IMG/VR virus record: IMGVR_UViG_3300045918_000265
Span: 1 to 22,233 of that record
Length of the DNA stretch: 22,233 bases
Strand: one strand, 5' to 3'
Origin: a virus
Every line of letters starts with the position of its first letter. Position 1 is the stretch's first letter. Shown here in pieces: positions 15,105-21,823 of this stretch. Position numbers and translations under genes: made by a program. Under the pieces are notes generated by a model. The model saw nothing but the letters and a program-made list of their open reading frames with translations, searched no databases and was not told where the DNA came from.

Positions 15105-15124
15105 AATTATCACATCACGACAAA
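15105..15124 (-). promoter_or_regulatory. Copy C of conserved TGTCGTGATG element with extended -10
   Basis: The minus-strand 10-mer TGTCGTGATG (plus 15113-15122) is followed directly by TGATAATT, so TGTGATAAT reads as an extended -10 box (TGn plus GATAAT). It lies 33 nt upstream of the giant gene's ATG, in the gap after the methylase. No convincing -35 is at the right distance, which fits an extended -10 or an activator-dependent phage promoter. Confidence 0.6.
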
Positions 15125-15146
15125 TTGCCAAGGTTGATCAACTTTT

Positions 15147-16574
15147 TCACGCTTGTGCGAATTTTTCAGTTAGGCGATCAATTACTTCCTTTGGGAAAGA
15201 TTCTCCTGTTTTTGCATCGACAGGAATCCTCCCTGTAAACTGGAAGTACCTGACACATATTACGTCGGAAAATCTCTCATCTAATTCCATGAGTCTTGCA
15301 CTCAAACCGAGACGATCAGCAGCAATCATCGTCGTCCCAGAGCCTCCGAAGCCATCAATGATGACGTCACCGGGGCGAGCATTGAACCCGATCAACTTTT
15401 CCCACAGACGCACCGGCTTGGTGGTCGGATGCATTGGTGAACGCTTCGGTTTGTCAAAGTGCAACAGGGTGGATGGTGCCTCTTCAACAACGGCGTCCGC
15501 ATTCACATACAAAATCGCGTCACCATATTGAATGGCGTAACGCCCGTCTTCTGTCTTTTGGAAGATCGGGGTATCGCCGAAATCTTGCAGGGTCGTGTTC
15601 TTCCGACCACCGTACCAGCGCCGTGCGCCGCCGGGCTTTATAGAATAAAGTATTGGTTCGTGCCGAAAGTGGAAGTCTCCACGCCCAAGCACAAGCGAGT
15701 TCTTCACCCACATAAGGCATGACTTCAGCAGGAAGCCTGACTTCTTTAGAGCGCCCCTGAAATTTGCGCCTTCGGTATCCGCATGCGCCACATACATCGC
15801 CGCGCCAGCTTTCATTACACCGAACGAGCAAGTGTAAAAGTCGAGAAGGAATTTATAGAATTCATCATCCTTGAGATTGTCGTTCTTGATTTTACCGGCA
15901 AGTTCGCTACTATAATCAACACCATAAGGCGGATCGCAGACTTGAATATCGGCAAGCTCTCCTTGCATTAGTGCGTCCCAGTCTGCCTTGCTTGTCGACG
16001 AACCGCACATTATTTTATGAGGCCCACAGCACCAAATTTGCCCGAGCTTTGAATACGCCACGTCCGGAACAACAGGTACTTCGTCGGGGTCTTTTTCGCT
16101 GTCTTCAGCCTCAATCGGCGGCATCATCTTGTCAAGTTCCGCCTCGGTGAACCCAGTGAGTTCGATGTCGAACCCCTGCAATTTCAGATCATCCACCTCG
16201 ATCTTCAGCATAGACAAATCCCAACCGGCAAGCGCGGCCATTTGATTGTCGGCGATGATGTAAGCCTTGCGCTGCGCATCAGTCCATCCGGCAACATCGA
16301 CCACAGGCAGCATGCCAACGGGGATAAGTTCCCCGCTCGGGAAGTGCAACTGCTTTCCTGCAGCGTAGAGCTTCTGTGCAGCCATCACGCGACCGTGGCC
16401 AGCGACAATCCCCTTCTCGTCCGCAAGAATGCTGTTGGTATAGCCGAACTCCATCATCCCGGCAGCCAGCCGAGCAATTTGTTCTTCAGAATGAGTCCGA
16501 GAATTCCGCGCGTAGGGGATCAACTCGTCGATATTGACGAAGGCCGCGCTCGGGGGAGTAGTTGCTGTTTTCAT
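15147..16574 (-). CDS. ParB/Srx-like domain fused to DNA methyltransferase (orphan)
   Basis: A 475-residue phage DNA modification methylase, N6-adenine or N4-cytosine type. Residues 12-125 form a ParB-like N-terminal nuclease-type domain (IPYARNSRTHSEEQIARLA, then GIVAGHGR at 55-62). The methylase domain follows: DPPYG at 214-218 (catalytic motif IV), HFRHEPILY (302-310), then DGFGGSGTT (407-415) as the S-adenosylmethionine motif I, giving the beta-class order. HPTTKPV (382-388) is the usual pre-motif. No restriction endonuclease gene is adjacent, so it probably protects phage DNA or changes expression. ATG 16574 overlaps the previous gene by 4 nt, and GAGG lies upstream. Confidence 0.92.
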   Translation of the reverse strand: MKTATTPPSAAFVNIDELIPYARNSRTHSEEQIARLAAGMMEFGYTNSILADEKGIVAGHGRVMAAQKLYAAGKQLHFPSGELIPVGMLPVVDVAGWTDAQRKAYIIADNQMAALAGWDLSMLKIEVDDLKLQGFDIELTGFTEAELDKMMPPIEAEDSEKDPDEVPVVPDVAYSKLGQIWCCGPHKIMCGSSTSKADWDALMQGELADIQVCDPPYGVDYSSELAGKIKNDNLKDDEFYKFLLDFYTCSFGVMKAGAAMYVAHADTEGANFRGALKKSGFLLKSCLMWVKNSLVLGRGDFHFRHEPILYSIKPGGARRWYGGRKNTTLQDFGDTPIFQKTEDGRYAIQYGDAILYVNADAVVEEAPSTLLHFDKPKRSPMHPTTKPVRLWEKLIGFNARPGDVIIDGFGGSGTTMIAADRLGLSARLMELDERFSDVICVRYFQFTGRIPVDAKTGESFPKEVIDRLTEKFAQA

Positions 16575-16837
16575 GCCTCAACCTTTCTGACAACAATAGC
16601 CGCCGGAGCTTCCGGCGTTTTATTCGGATTCGGCAAGCACCGAAGCCCTGCATTCTTTCCACCGTTTAACTTCACGCCGCAGCAGCACAGCTTGTGCGGG
16701 CCGCCTTCCACCTCAGTATCGCATTCAGAGCAGCGCGAGACGGTCGATCCATCTGGCATTGTGCGGGAAAGGATTCTGCCGAAGCAGATGCGGCATGCAT
16801 GGGGTTCTATTTTCCAGTTGGAGGCCGACAGGGACAT
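16571..16837 (-). CDS. Small zinc-binding protein
   Basis: An 88-residue protein with CRIC (15-18) and CSEC (36-39), a four-cysteine zinc site, then LCCCG (50-54) and a further Cys near GLRCLP. The core ACRICFGRILSRTMPDG then SRCSECDTE looks like a small treble-clef or ribbon. It has GGGGG upstream of ATG 16837, which shares TGATG with the previous gene, and overlaps the methylase start by 4 nt. Such proteins often bind nucleic acid or modulate polymerase, but this one has no recognised family. Confidence 0.75.
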   Translation of the reverse strand: MSLSASNWKIEPHACRICFGRILSRTMPDGSTVSRCSECDTEVEGGPHKLCCCGVKLNGGKNAGLRCLPNPNKTPEAPAAIVVRKVEA

Positions 16838-17385
16838 CAGCAGCCCCCGAACAGAGATGGGAGTGGAGACTGGTACGGCGCGGAGCGCATGAACATAGCG
16901 TCCCCATTCTTGCGCAGGACTGAGAGCATCGCCTCAAGCGTGTCGGCAACCCGGTCGAACTTGCTCACCGACACCGCCGATTCACTTACCACAGACACCG
17001 CGACTTTATGCACGAATACGGTCTTGCTTTTCAGCCCTTCCGGCCTTCCCCAGAACAACTCATGCGGGCGCGGTGGGGTGCCCTTGGCGTTGAAGCCCTT
17101 CACGACCTCGGCCTCGCGGTTCCAGCATGAGACGCACAGGCAACCACGAACGAGGCGTGAAGCCCCTGTGTGGCAGCGGGCGCACATCAATTCAGATACT
17201 GCGGAGCGGGAGATTACGGTCTTGCCGGAGTGCTGGGCGCCTATTTCGCAGGCATGGCATACGCTTTGATGGTTGGACTTCTTCCAGCGCGCGGAGCAGG
17301 AAGCGGGGGTGATGGTGGCGCGGAGCGCGGAGCAATTGAAATATTGTCCATCGACGCCGGGCATTGCGAAATAGGCTATCTGCAT
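16837..17385 (-). CDS. Cysteine-rich phage protein with two zinc motifs
   Basis: A 182-residue protein with AAGGGGG before ATG 17385. An N-terminal part (residues 15-60) has FNCSALRATITPASCSARW followed by VCHAC, and a second site has CARC (about 68-71) and CLCVSCW (about 82-88), so at least two zinc fingers are likely. The last 80 residues are less conserved, with a Ser/Val-rich helix and an SLFGGC end. Its place at the end of the replication/recombination block is typical of NinX- or Q-type regulators, but no such motif is recognisable. It could be a transcription regulator; the function is unassigned. Confidence 0.7.
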   Translation of the reverse strand: MQIAYFAMPGVDGQYFNCSALRATITPASCSARWKKSNHQSVCHACEIGAQHSGKTVISRSAVSELMCARCHTGASRLVRGCLCVSCWNREAEVVKGFNAKGTPPRPHELFWGRPEGLKSKTVFVHKVAVSVVSESAVSVSKFDRVADTLEAMLSVLRKNGDAMFMRSAPYQSPLPSLFGGC

Positions 17386-17394
17386 CGTTCCCCC

Positions 17395-17766
17395 TTAGAC
17401 CTCGACCACGTCCCAACCACCGCCGTCGCTTTTGCGCTTCGGGAAGACGTAAAAAAACCGGAAGGGGAAGCCCTCTCCGGCGGATTTCATTTTAACCTTC
17501 GCGTCATCTTGGATGAAGTGAGGGTTTGGTTTGATGTCGTGCATTTCCAGATACCCATCAGCCGTCATTACAGCGAAGTCGACTGTCAGAAAGCAATTGT
17601 CCGCAAGGCGCAGCTTGATCGCTCCAAACTTGAACCAGAGTATCTCACCAGCGCGGCGGCGAAGTTCCAAGAAATGCTCATAGGCGGCTTCCGTTTTGTT
17701 GCGCTCCCCAACCTTGAGCCTGCCAAGGGCGAAGTGCTTTGCACGCGGATCGCGGAAACCTGTCAT
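17395..17766 (-). CDS. DUF1064 endonuclease-like protein
   Basis: A 123-residue protein of the DUF1064 family, predicted PD-(D/E)XK-type nucleases that in phages stand in for Holliday-junction resolvases. The pattern is NKTEAAYEHFL (an N-terminal helix with Glu), TVDFAVMTADGYLEMHDIKP (strand D63 and E74-x-H-D-x-K), then DDAKVKMKSAG and FPFRFFYV. The DF...E.HD.KP string provides the metal-binding acids and lysine. It should cut branched DNA during recombination or before packaging. The ATG overlaps the Ref-like gene's stop as ATGA, with AAGG about 10 nt upstream. Confidence 0.85.
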   Translation of the reverse strand: MTGFRDPRAKHFALGRLKVGERNKTEAAYEHFLELRRRAGEILWFKFGAIKLRLADNCFLTVDFAVMTADGYLEMHDIKPNPHFIQDDAKVKMKSAGEGFPFRFFYVFPKRKSDGGGWDVVEV

Positions 17767-18080
17767 TGAAAAAATACCTTTCCGATTTTAGCCAGTAAAG
17801 CGTTGCACATCGCGTTCAATTCTTCCTGCGTACCGTACTTAGCCTCAAACCGTCGAGTCCAAGGATGCACGCTCGGGGCAGACTCGCCACCGGTCTGGTG
17901 ATGGCCCCCGCACAAAGGCAGAACTTTCCTATGGCATCCCGGCTTGGTGCGCCCATCGAAGTGATGAACACTCACATAGTCATTGACCACGCCGTCAAGC
18001 CTGCAGCAGATACATCCAACGTGGCGGCACAGCGCATCGTGGTAATCCTTTTCTTCGACCGTCGGTGCGCGTTCAGCCAT
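17763..18080 (-). CDS. Ref-like recombination enhancement nuclease (HNH type)
   Basis: A 105-residue protein from ATG 18080; a GTG two codons earlier is possible but lacks a better ribosome site. It carries CICC (about 23-26), VSVHHFDGRTK with the catalytic HH, PLCGGHHQTGG and the end HPWTRRFEAKYGTQEEL. These match the C-terminal nuclease part of the Ref family of phage P1, a RecA-dependent HNH endonuclease that stimulates homologous recombination; here the basic N-terminal arm is reduced. It heads a promoter-driven unit and couples to the DUF1064 nuclease, suggesting joint action in recombination. Confidence 0.85.
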   Translation of the reverse strand: MAERAPTVEEKDYHDALCRHVGCICCRLDGVVNDYVSVHHFDGRTKPGCHRKVLPLCGGHHQTGGESAPSVHPWTRRFEAKYGTQEELNAMCNALLAKIGKVFFQ

Positions 18081-18104
18081 ATTCACTCAAAATTTACATA
18101 GCGC

Positions 18105-18132
18105 ATGATATACGAAATATTGCGTTTGTCTA
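18105..18132 (-). promoter_or_regulatory. Sigma70-like promoter before the Ref-like gene
   Basis: Minus strand: -35 TAGACA (plus 18127-18132), a 16-bp spacer and -10 TATCAT (plus 18105-18110), within a 77-bp AT-rich gap between genes. The start site would be near 18098, giving a leader of about 18 nt to ATG 18080. Both boxes have one or two mismatches to consensus. It would let the recombination and methylase genes be expressed independently of the helicase unit. Confidence 0.6.
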
Positions 18133-18157
18133 GAGTTTTCAATTCACAACAAAAACA

Positions 18158-18700
18158 TCACAGAAACCCCATGATACGATCAACGACTTGATCTAACTCG
18201 TCGCGCCCTTTGTAGGTCTTAAGCACGTCGCGCAGCAGCACCGTGGACACCGCAGAGTAAAGCTGTTCAAACTCCACATCGTCCATATTCGCAAAACTCA
18301 TGCTCTTTGCGCGAATCCGCAAGCGCCCTTTAAGGTCGAACGTCTGCTCGTAGAAACCAGCAAGGATGATGATGTCCTCACGGAACTGCTCGCGGTTCTT
18401 CTCCATCGGTCGGCCTTTGTAGCTCTTTCGCACACGATCCGGCTCCCAAGCATCGAACCCGACATCGAGCATGGCGAAGAACTTCCTGTGGTATTTTCCA
18501 TTGCGCGGGATGATGAAATCCAAGAACGATATCTCACCAGCCTCCAGCCGCTTCATCCTGTGCCAGAACCGGTGCCACGCCCGATCCTCTTCCTCGTTCG
18601 CACCTTTGAAGCACTCGGTAAGCCAGCGGCGCAGCGCAGCCAGAGAAACTTCATCCTCTGGAATTGGAACGCCGGTACGGACTATGGTTATTTTAGCCAT
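18158..18700 (-). CDS. DUF1367 family phage protein
   Basis: A 180-residue protein of the DUF1367 family, found in replication/recombination regions of lambdoid and related phages; its function is unknown. Markers are NGKYHRKFFAMLDVGFDAW (about 85-105), EQFREDIIILAGFYE, LRIRAKSMSFANMDDVEFEQ and LYSAVSTVLLRDVL. I use ATG 18700 (MAKITIV); a GTG one codon upstream overlaps nothing better. The start lies 3 nt after the helicase stop, so the two genes are coupled. Confidence 0.85.
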   Translation of the reverse strand: MAKITIVRTGVPIPEDEVSLAALRRWLTECFKGANEEEDRAWHRFWHRMKRLEAGEISFLDFIIPRNGKYHRKFFAMLDVGFDAWEPDRVRKSYKGRPMEKNREQFREDIIILAGFYEQTFDLKGRLRIRAKSMSFANMDDVEFEQLYSAVSTVLLRDVLKTYKGRDELDQVVDRIMGFL

Positions 18701-18703
18701 CAC

Positions 18704-20065
18704 TCAATCCATACCCCTACGCTTTATTTGTGCGTTGTCCCAGTTTGGAATTGTTCCATCGAAATGTTCAAATCGAACTTGATGGCCGATATATTTCAAG
18801 CCAACCCGCCCGAGCGCACCCTGCCGATTCTTTCCGATATACAGGTCGCTGTAATCCTTCCATTCGGTATCTGGGTTATCAACTTGCTCTGTATGGATGA
18901 AAATAATCACGTCAGCATCTTGCTCGACTGATCCACTATCCCGGAGATCAGACATTTTTGGGCGGCGAGATGTTTCTGTTTTACGCGAAAGCTGTGAAAG
19001 AAGGATGATCGCAATTCCCAATTCTTTCGCAAGCGACTTAAGACTTCTGGTTATTTCCTCAATCTGAGAATGACGCGGAGCGCGCGGATCGCTGCCGGTC
19101 ATGAGTTGCAGGTAATCCAGCACCAGCACGTCAAGGCCGTGTTTGCGCTTGTGGCGGCGTGCGTAGGTGGCAACCTGATAGAACGACAGGCCGGAACGGT
19201 CTAGGACGTGCAGAGGTATGTCCTGCATCTGCCCTGTTGCCGCTGAAATTCCAGACCAATCGTCCTGCTGTAGCTTTCCAGACAGCAACCGGCCAAGGTT
19301 CACGCGGCCAAGCGCGGCAAGGGCGCGGTCTGCAAGTTCGGCAGCAACCATCTCCATGCTGAGTACCAATACCCCATAACCTTCACGCGCGGCGTGAATA
19401 GCGTGGGTGAGCGATAGAGCGGTCTTTCCCATACTCGGGCGGCCACCCTCAACGATTACCTGCCCCCGGTGCCAGCCGCCATTCAACAGGTCGTCCAGTT
19501 CAGGGATGCCGGTAGGTATCCCTTTAGTTCCGCCTTCAAGGCGGGTTTCAAGAACATTAAAGTGCTCGCGCACAATATCTGTGATGCTGCGCGGCTCATC
19601 GGTCTTTACGCCGTCCGTGATGGATTGCAGTCGGCTTTGCGCCATATCCATCGCAACTGCGACATCCCCCTTACTGGCCACCGATGCAGTAAGCTCTGAA
19701 GCTGCCACCATGATCTGACGGCGGGTGCAGTGTTCCCGAACGATGTCGGCATATCGGCGAATATTCGCAGAACTCGGAACTTCGCTTGCCATCCTGCCGA
19801 TGTACGCCATTCCACCAGCATCGTTCAGTTTTCCATCACACTCTAAAATTTCAGCAGTGGTTATCGTGTCCCATTGTTTTCCGTGCGCGGCCTGAGTTCG
19901 TATTGCGGAATAAATTAACCGGTGAGCAAGCGAGAAGAACGCTTCTGTATCAATCTCGCCCATGCGATCAATTGCATTATTGTCGATCAGCAGCCCACCA
20001 AGAACCGACTGCTCGGCTTCAATCGAGTGAGGCGGTATCATTAATCCTAATTCGTCGTGGTTCAT
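18704..20065 (-). CDS. dnaB: Replicative DNA helicase, DnaB type
   Basis: A 453-residue hexameric helicase, close to the usual bacterial length. The N-terminal domain (13-110) starts HSIEAEQSVLGGLL, used for hexamer and primase contact. The RecA-like domain has Walker A GRPSMGKT (208-215), SMEM (236-239), Walker B VLVLDYLQL (313-321), LSQLSR (356-361), SDLRDSGSVEQDAD (372-385) and NRQG (413-416). It should unwind phage DNA at forks started at the nearby iteron origin, so the phage need not load the host helicase. The ATG at 20065 overlaps the upstream gene's stop as ATGA with GGAG upstream. Confidence 0.96.
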   Translation of the reverse strand: MNHDELGLMIPPHSIEAEQSVLGGLLIDNNAIDRMGEIDTEAFFSLAHRLIYSAIRTQAAHGKQWDTITTAEILECDGKLNDAGGMAYIGRMASEVPSSANIRRYADIVREHCTRRQIMVAASELTASVASKGDVAVAMDMAQSRLQSITDGVKTDEPRSITDIVREHFNVLETRLEGGTKGIPTGIPELDDLLNGGWHRGQVIVEGGRPSMGKTALSLTHAIHAAREGYGVLVLSMEMVAAELADRALAALGRVNLGRLLSGKLQQDDWSGISAATGQMQDIPLHVLDRSGLSFYQVATYARRHKRKHGLDVLVLDYLQLMTGSDPRAPRHSQIEEITRSLKSLAKELGIAIILLSQLSRKTETSRRPKMSDLRDSGSVEQDADVIIFIHTEQVDNPDTEWKDYSDLYIGKNRQGALGRVGLKYIGHQVRFEHFDGTIPNWDNAQIKRRGMD

Positions 20066-20823
20066 GCTGCGCTCCAGTTTGCTTCACGCTCTAAAAGTTT
20101 CCCTGCCGGAGTGAGATAATACTCACCATCACGGTTGATACTGAACACACCTAGCCAATCAGGTTTTTCACAATAATTACGGAATGCCTTACGCCAATCC
20201 TTGTACTTTTTTGGTTTCCCTTTAGCGTCCTTCCACTCCCGTCTTTTGAAAGCCTGCCAAGAGACGATTAAAACACCTTCAGGCATGGATACTTTTTCAG
20301 CCCAAGAATAAATTGGATCGTTTTCAGGAATTGGCTTCTCTCCTTTTTCAGAGCAGGTCTTCAAAAACTCATCGAACGTGATTTCACAGGTTGTTGTATT
20401 ACTCTTCTCTTCTCTTCTCTTCTCTTCTCTAGGTAACGCATCTCCCGTTACCTCACCGTTACCATTTGCGTTACTTTTTGCCTTGCTTTTTGCAACCCTT
20501 TTTGCCGTCAAACCCCGCTGTTTAGCGGTTTCTCCGTTGTGTGTATCGAAGTGAGGTAGGGTGACAGACCCGTCTTCATTGATAGCTAACCACCCGACCT
20601 TAACCATCGCATCGGCGAATCCAGCGTTACCAGATAAACGATCTATCGTTACCTTGGTAACGTATGAAGCGTTACCAGATGTGGTGTGCTGATCGAACCA
20701 GCGCCAGACTAAAAACAAACACCCGAATGCGTATGCGGGTGCAATTCCCAACAAATCCGCTATACCAATTACCTCTGGTTTATCCGGGGTGCAAGATTCA
20801 ATTTTTAGCCAATCGCCAGCCAT
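20062..20823 (-). CDS. Phage replication initiator-like protein
   Basis: A 253-residue protein before the helicase, the position of an O-type initiator or helicase loader. The N-terminal 100 residues resemble a winged-helix domain common in phage replication proteins: WLKIES, PDKPEVIGIADLLGI, FLVWRWFDQHT, GFADAMVKVGWL and HFDTHNGETAKQR. A charged linker (105-142, AKRVAKSKAKSN then REEKRREEK) follows, encoded by DNA repeats. The C-terminal part (150-250) has WKDAKGKPKKYKDWRKAF and EKPDWL, a helicase-loader-like tail. The gene holds the iteron cluster 20432-20676, as lambda's origin lies inside O. GGGGGA lies upstream. Confidence 0.8.
   Translation of the reverse strand: MAGDWLKIESCTPDKPEVIGIADLLGIAPAYAFGCLFLVWRWFDQHTTSGNASYVTKVTIDRLSGNAGFADAMVKVGWLAINEDGSVTLPHFDTHNGETAKQRGLTAKRVAKSKAKSNANGNGEVTGDALPREEKRREEKSNTTTCEITFDEFLKTCSEKGEKPIPENDPIYSWAEKVSMPEGVLIVSWQAFKRREWKDAKGKPKKYKDWRKAFRNYCEKPDWLGVFSINRDGEYYLTPAGKLLEREANWSAA
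20402..20430. repeat. Pentanucleotide (CTCTT)n microsatellite inside the initiator gene
   Basis: A 29-nt tract of nearly six CTCTT units (AAGAG on the coding strand) encodes the REEKRREEK linker. A gain or loss of one unit shifts the reading frame. It sits immediately next to the iteron cluster. Confidence 0.8.
20432..20676. other. Candidate replication origin: CGTTACC iterons in the initiator gene
   Basis: Seven exact CGTTACC sites: 20432-20438 (inverted), 20446-20452, 20457-20463, 20625-20631, 20647-20653, 20656-20662 (inverted) and 20670-20676. An eighth, 20469-20475, has one mismatch. Chance predicts well under one in this span. Spacings cluster at 11-14 and 22-23 bp, one or two helical turns. 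The longer word GCGTTACCAGAT occurs twice. Three CTTTTTGC direct repeats exactly 12 bp apart (20474-20505) give an A/T-biased stretch suitable for unwinding. The layout resembles iteron origins embedded in initiator genes. Confidence 0.7.
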
Positions 20824-20828
20824 GATGG

Positions 20829-21335
20829 TTATTTTCCCCCAATCGAATATTTTGCTTTTTTGTTTAATTTTCGAGCGATAGATAAATCAACCTCATATTT
20901 TAAGAATTCGCTCAACTTTTCCATCCCTTCAAGATCAAGCTCACGACATTTAATAGCCGCGATACCAGCCATAAACATCAATGGTTCTGAATTTTTTAAT
21001 ATTTCATTATCGGATGTAAATACATATGAAATACCGGCCAGCAAACTAGTGAAATCTTGGCGATATTCATCAGGAATTAAAAATATTAATTTATTTATAA
21101 ACTCAGAATTTTCATGTTCTTCTTGGTGACAAAATTCGCAAAGAACCACCAATTCGCTGTCGTCATATTCCCAGACGTTCCGACCCTTTACATATCGCCT
21201 ATGATGAACATGCAAGGTATCTTCATTTGATTTGCATCGCTGACAGCAGAAGTTTTGCGCATTCAGCATTTCGAGTCTGCGCTTCTGCCATTTCGGGTGT
21301 TTTAATTGATCAGAGTAACTGAGTTTTTCGCTCAT
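20829..21335 (-). CDS. HNH endonuclease
   Basis: A 168-residue protein from ATG 21335, chosen because AAAGGGG lies upstream; the longer frame lacks a ribosome site. The HNH finger has CQRC (31-34), LHVHH (41-45), the N53 region, then CEFCHQEEH (66-74), so two CxxC pairs hold the zinc and H44/H45, N53 and H70 form the active site. The C-terminal 90 residues are helical with no known domain. The gene is clearly more A/T-rich than its neighbours, suggesting separate origin, as for homing-type or recombination HNH genes. A preceding small frame overlaps it by ATGA. Confidence 0.85.
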   Translation of the reverse strand: MSEKLSYSDQLKHPKWQKRRLEMLNAQNFCCQRCKSNEDTLHVHHRRYVKGRNVWEYDDSELVVLCEFCHQEEHENSEFINKLIFLIPDEYRQDFTSLLAGISYVFTSDNEILKNSEPLMFMAGIAAIKCRELDLEGMEKLSEFLKYEVDLSIARKLNKKAKYSIGGK

Positions 21336-21460
21336 TGCATAACCCCTTTGAATGACGCACAAGGAAAGGTCGAATTACCTGCGAAGGCGGCGTAGCTGCC
21401 TGATTGGTACTTTCCCGATGCGTCAATTAAAACGGTCATTTTCTCACTTCGCAATTTCAT
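21332..21460 (-). CDS. Possible small gene coupled to the HNH nuclease
   Basis: A 42-codon frame from ATG 21460, or 35 from ATG 21439, ending in TGA that overlaps the HNH start as ATGA. The peptide begins MKLRSEKMTVLIDASGKYQS and ends with TFPCASFKGVMQ. The overlap and sense frame favour translation, which could feed ribosomes to the nuclease gene. Ribosome sites before either start are weak and no family is recognised, so this may be only a leader. Confidence 0.35.
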   Translation of the reverse strand: MKLRSEKMTVLIDASGKYQSGSYAAFAGNSTFPCASFKGVMQ

Positions 21461-21581
21461 GGCATTCGACTGCCGATTTAGGGAACGCACGTTACGCCGG
21501 TACTTGTCGGTGCGCAAGCACACCTTCAGCTATTTATTCGAGTACGCGACAATCGCAGTATGGCAATCGCGTTTTTAAGAG

Positions 21582-21613
21582 CGATAAAAAGACCGACACC
21601 GTAGTGCCGGTCT
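21582..21613 (-). terminator. Intrinsic terminator on the leftward strand
   Basis: Reading the minus strand, an about 10-bp stem (AGACCGGCAC paired with GTGTCGGTCT, one G-U pair) closes a TACG loop in the stable CNNCGG-like class, followed at once by TTTTTATC. This is a textbook Rho-independent terminator. It would stop leftward transcription from the HTH gene before the HNH and replication genes unless antiterminated. Confidence 0.85.
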
Positions 21614-21789
21614 AGTTGCTGGTGTAGTTGATATTGTCTATGCCGTGCGTCCACGGAGCCGATAGAGAGTCTTATCAAGACACAGCCTTGCTCACGACTT
21701 GCTTTCGCATACACCAACACGGCTGGCCCATCCCGCGTGGTAATTGCTGTGCGGCAGCAAATCCAAAATGAGCCATGCGTCTTGATGCA

Positions 21790-21822
21790 GTTCAGTTGTT
21801 AAGCAATCCTTAACAACTGAAC
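21790..21822. repeat. Perfect 14-bp inverted repeat with 5-nt loop
   Basis: Arms GTTCAGTTGTTAAG (21790-21803) and its exact complement (21809-21822) surround a 5-nt loop. It starts 1-2 nt after the stop codon of the HTH gene. The stem is A/T-rich and lacks a T run on the leftward strand, so it may be an mRNA 3'-end stabiliser, weak terminator or protein-binding dyad. Confidence 0.7.
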
Positions 21823-21823
21823 T

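Larger units (their letters stand above)
21461..21823. other. Intergenic region with terminator and inverted repeat
   Basis: About 360 bp between the HTH gene and the small frame before the HNH gene. It contains a perfect inverted repeat (21790-21822) and an intrinsic terminator (21582-21613), each listed separately. A 64-codon minus-strand frame (21720-21526) crosses the terminator stem and is probably not a gene. A leftward RNA of roughly 200 nt bounded by the two hairpins is conceivable but unsupported. I find no tRNA here. Confidence 0.6.

Noticed and set aside
15081-15131. Upstream TTG start of the giant gene
   Set aside because: It would place the start inside the candidate promoter region and spoil the match of MTATILFLKA with the Nudix protein's start.
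15133-15142. Palindrome GTTGATCAAC after the methylase gene
   Set aside because: It is only 10 bp with no loop, so it cannot be a terminator, and one such palindrome is likely by chance; it could be an operator, but nothing supports that.
21526-21720. Minus-strand frame of 64 codons starting with TTG
   Set aside because: It runs through the intrinsic terminator and has no ribosome site; any transcript from the upstream promoter would mostly end inside it.
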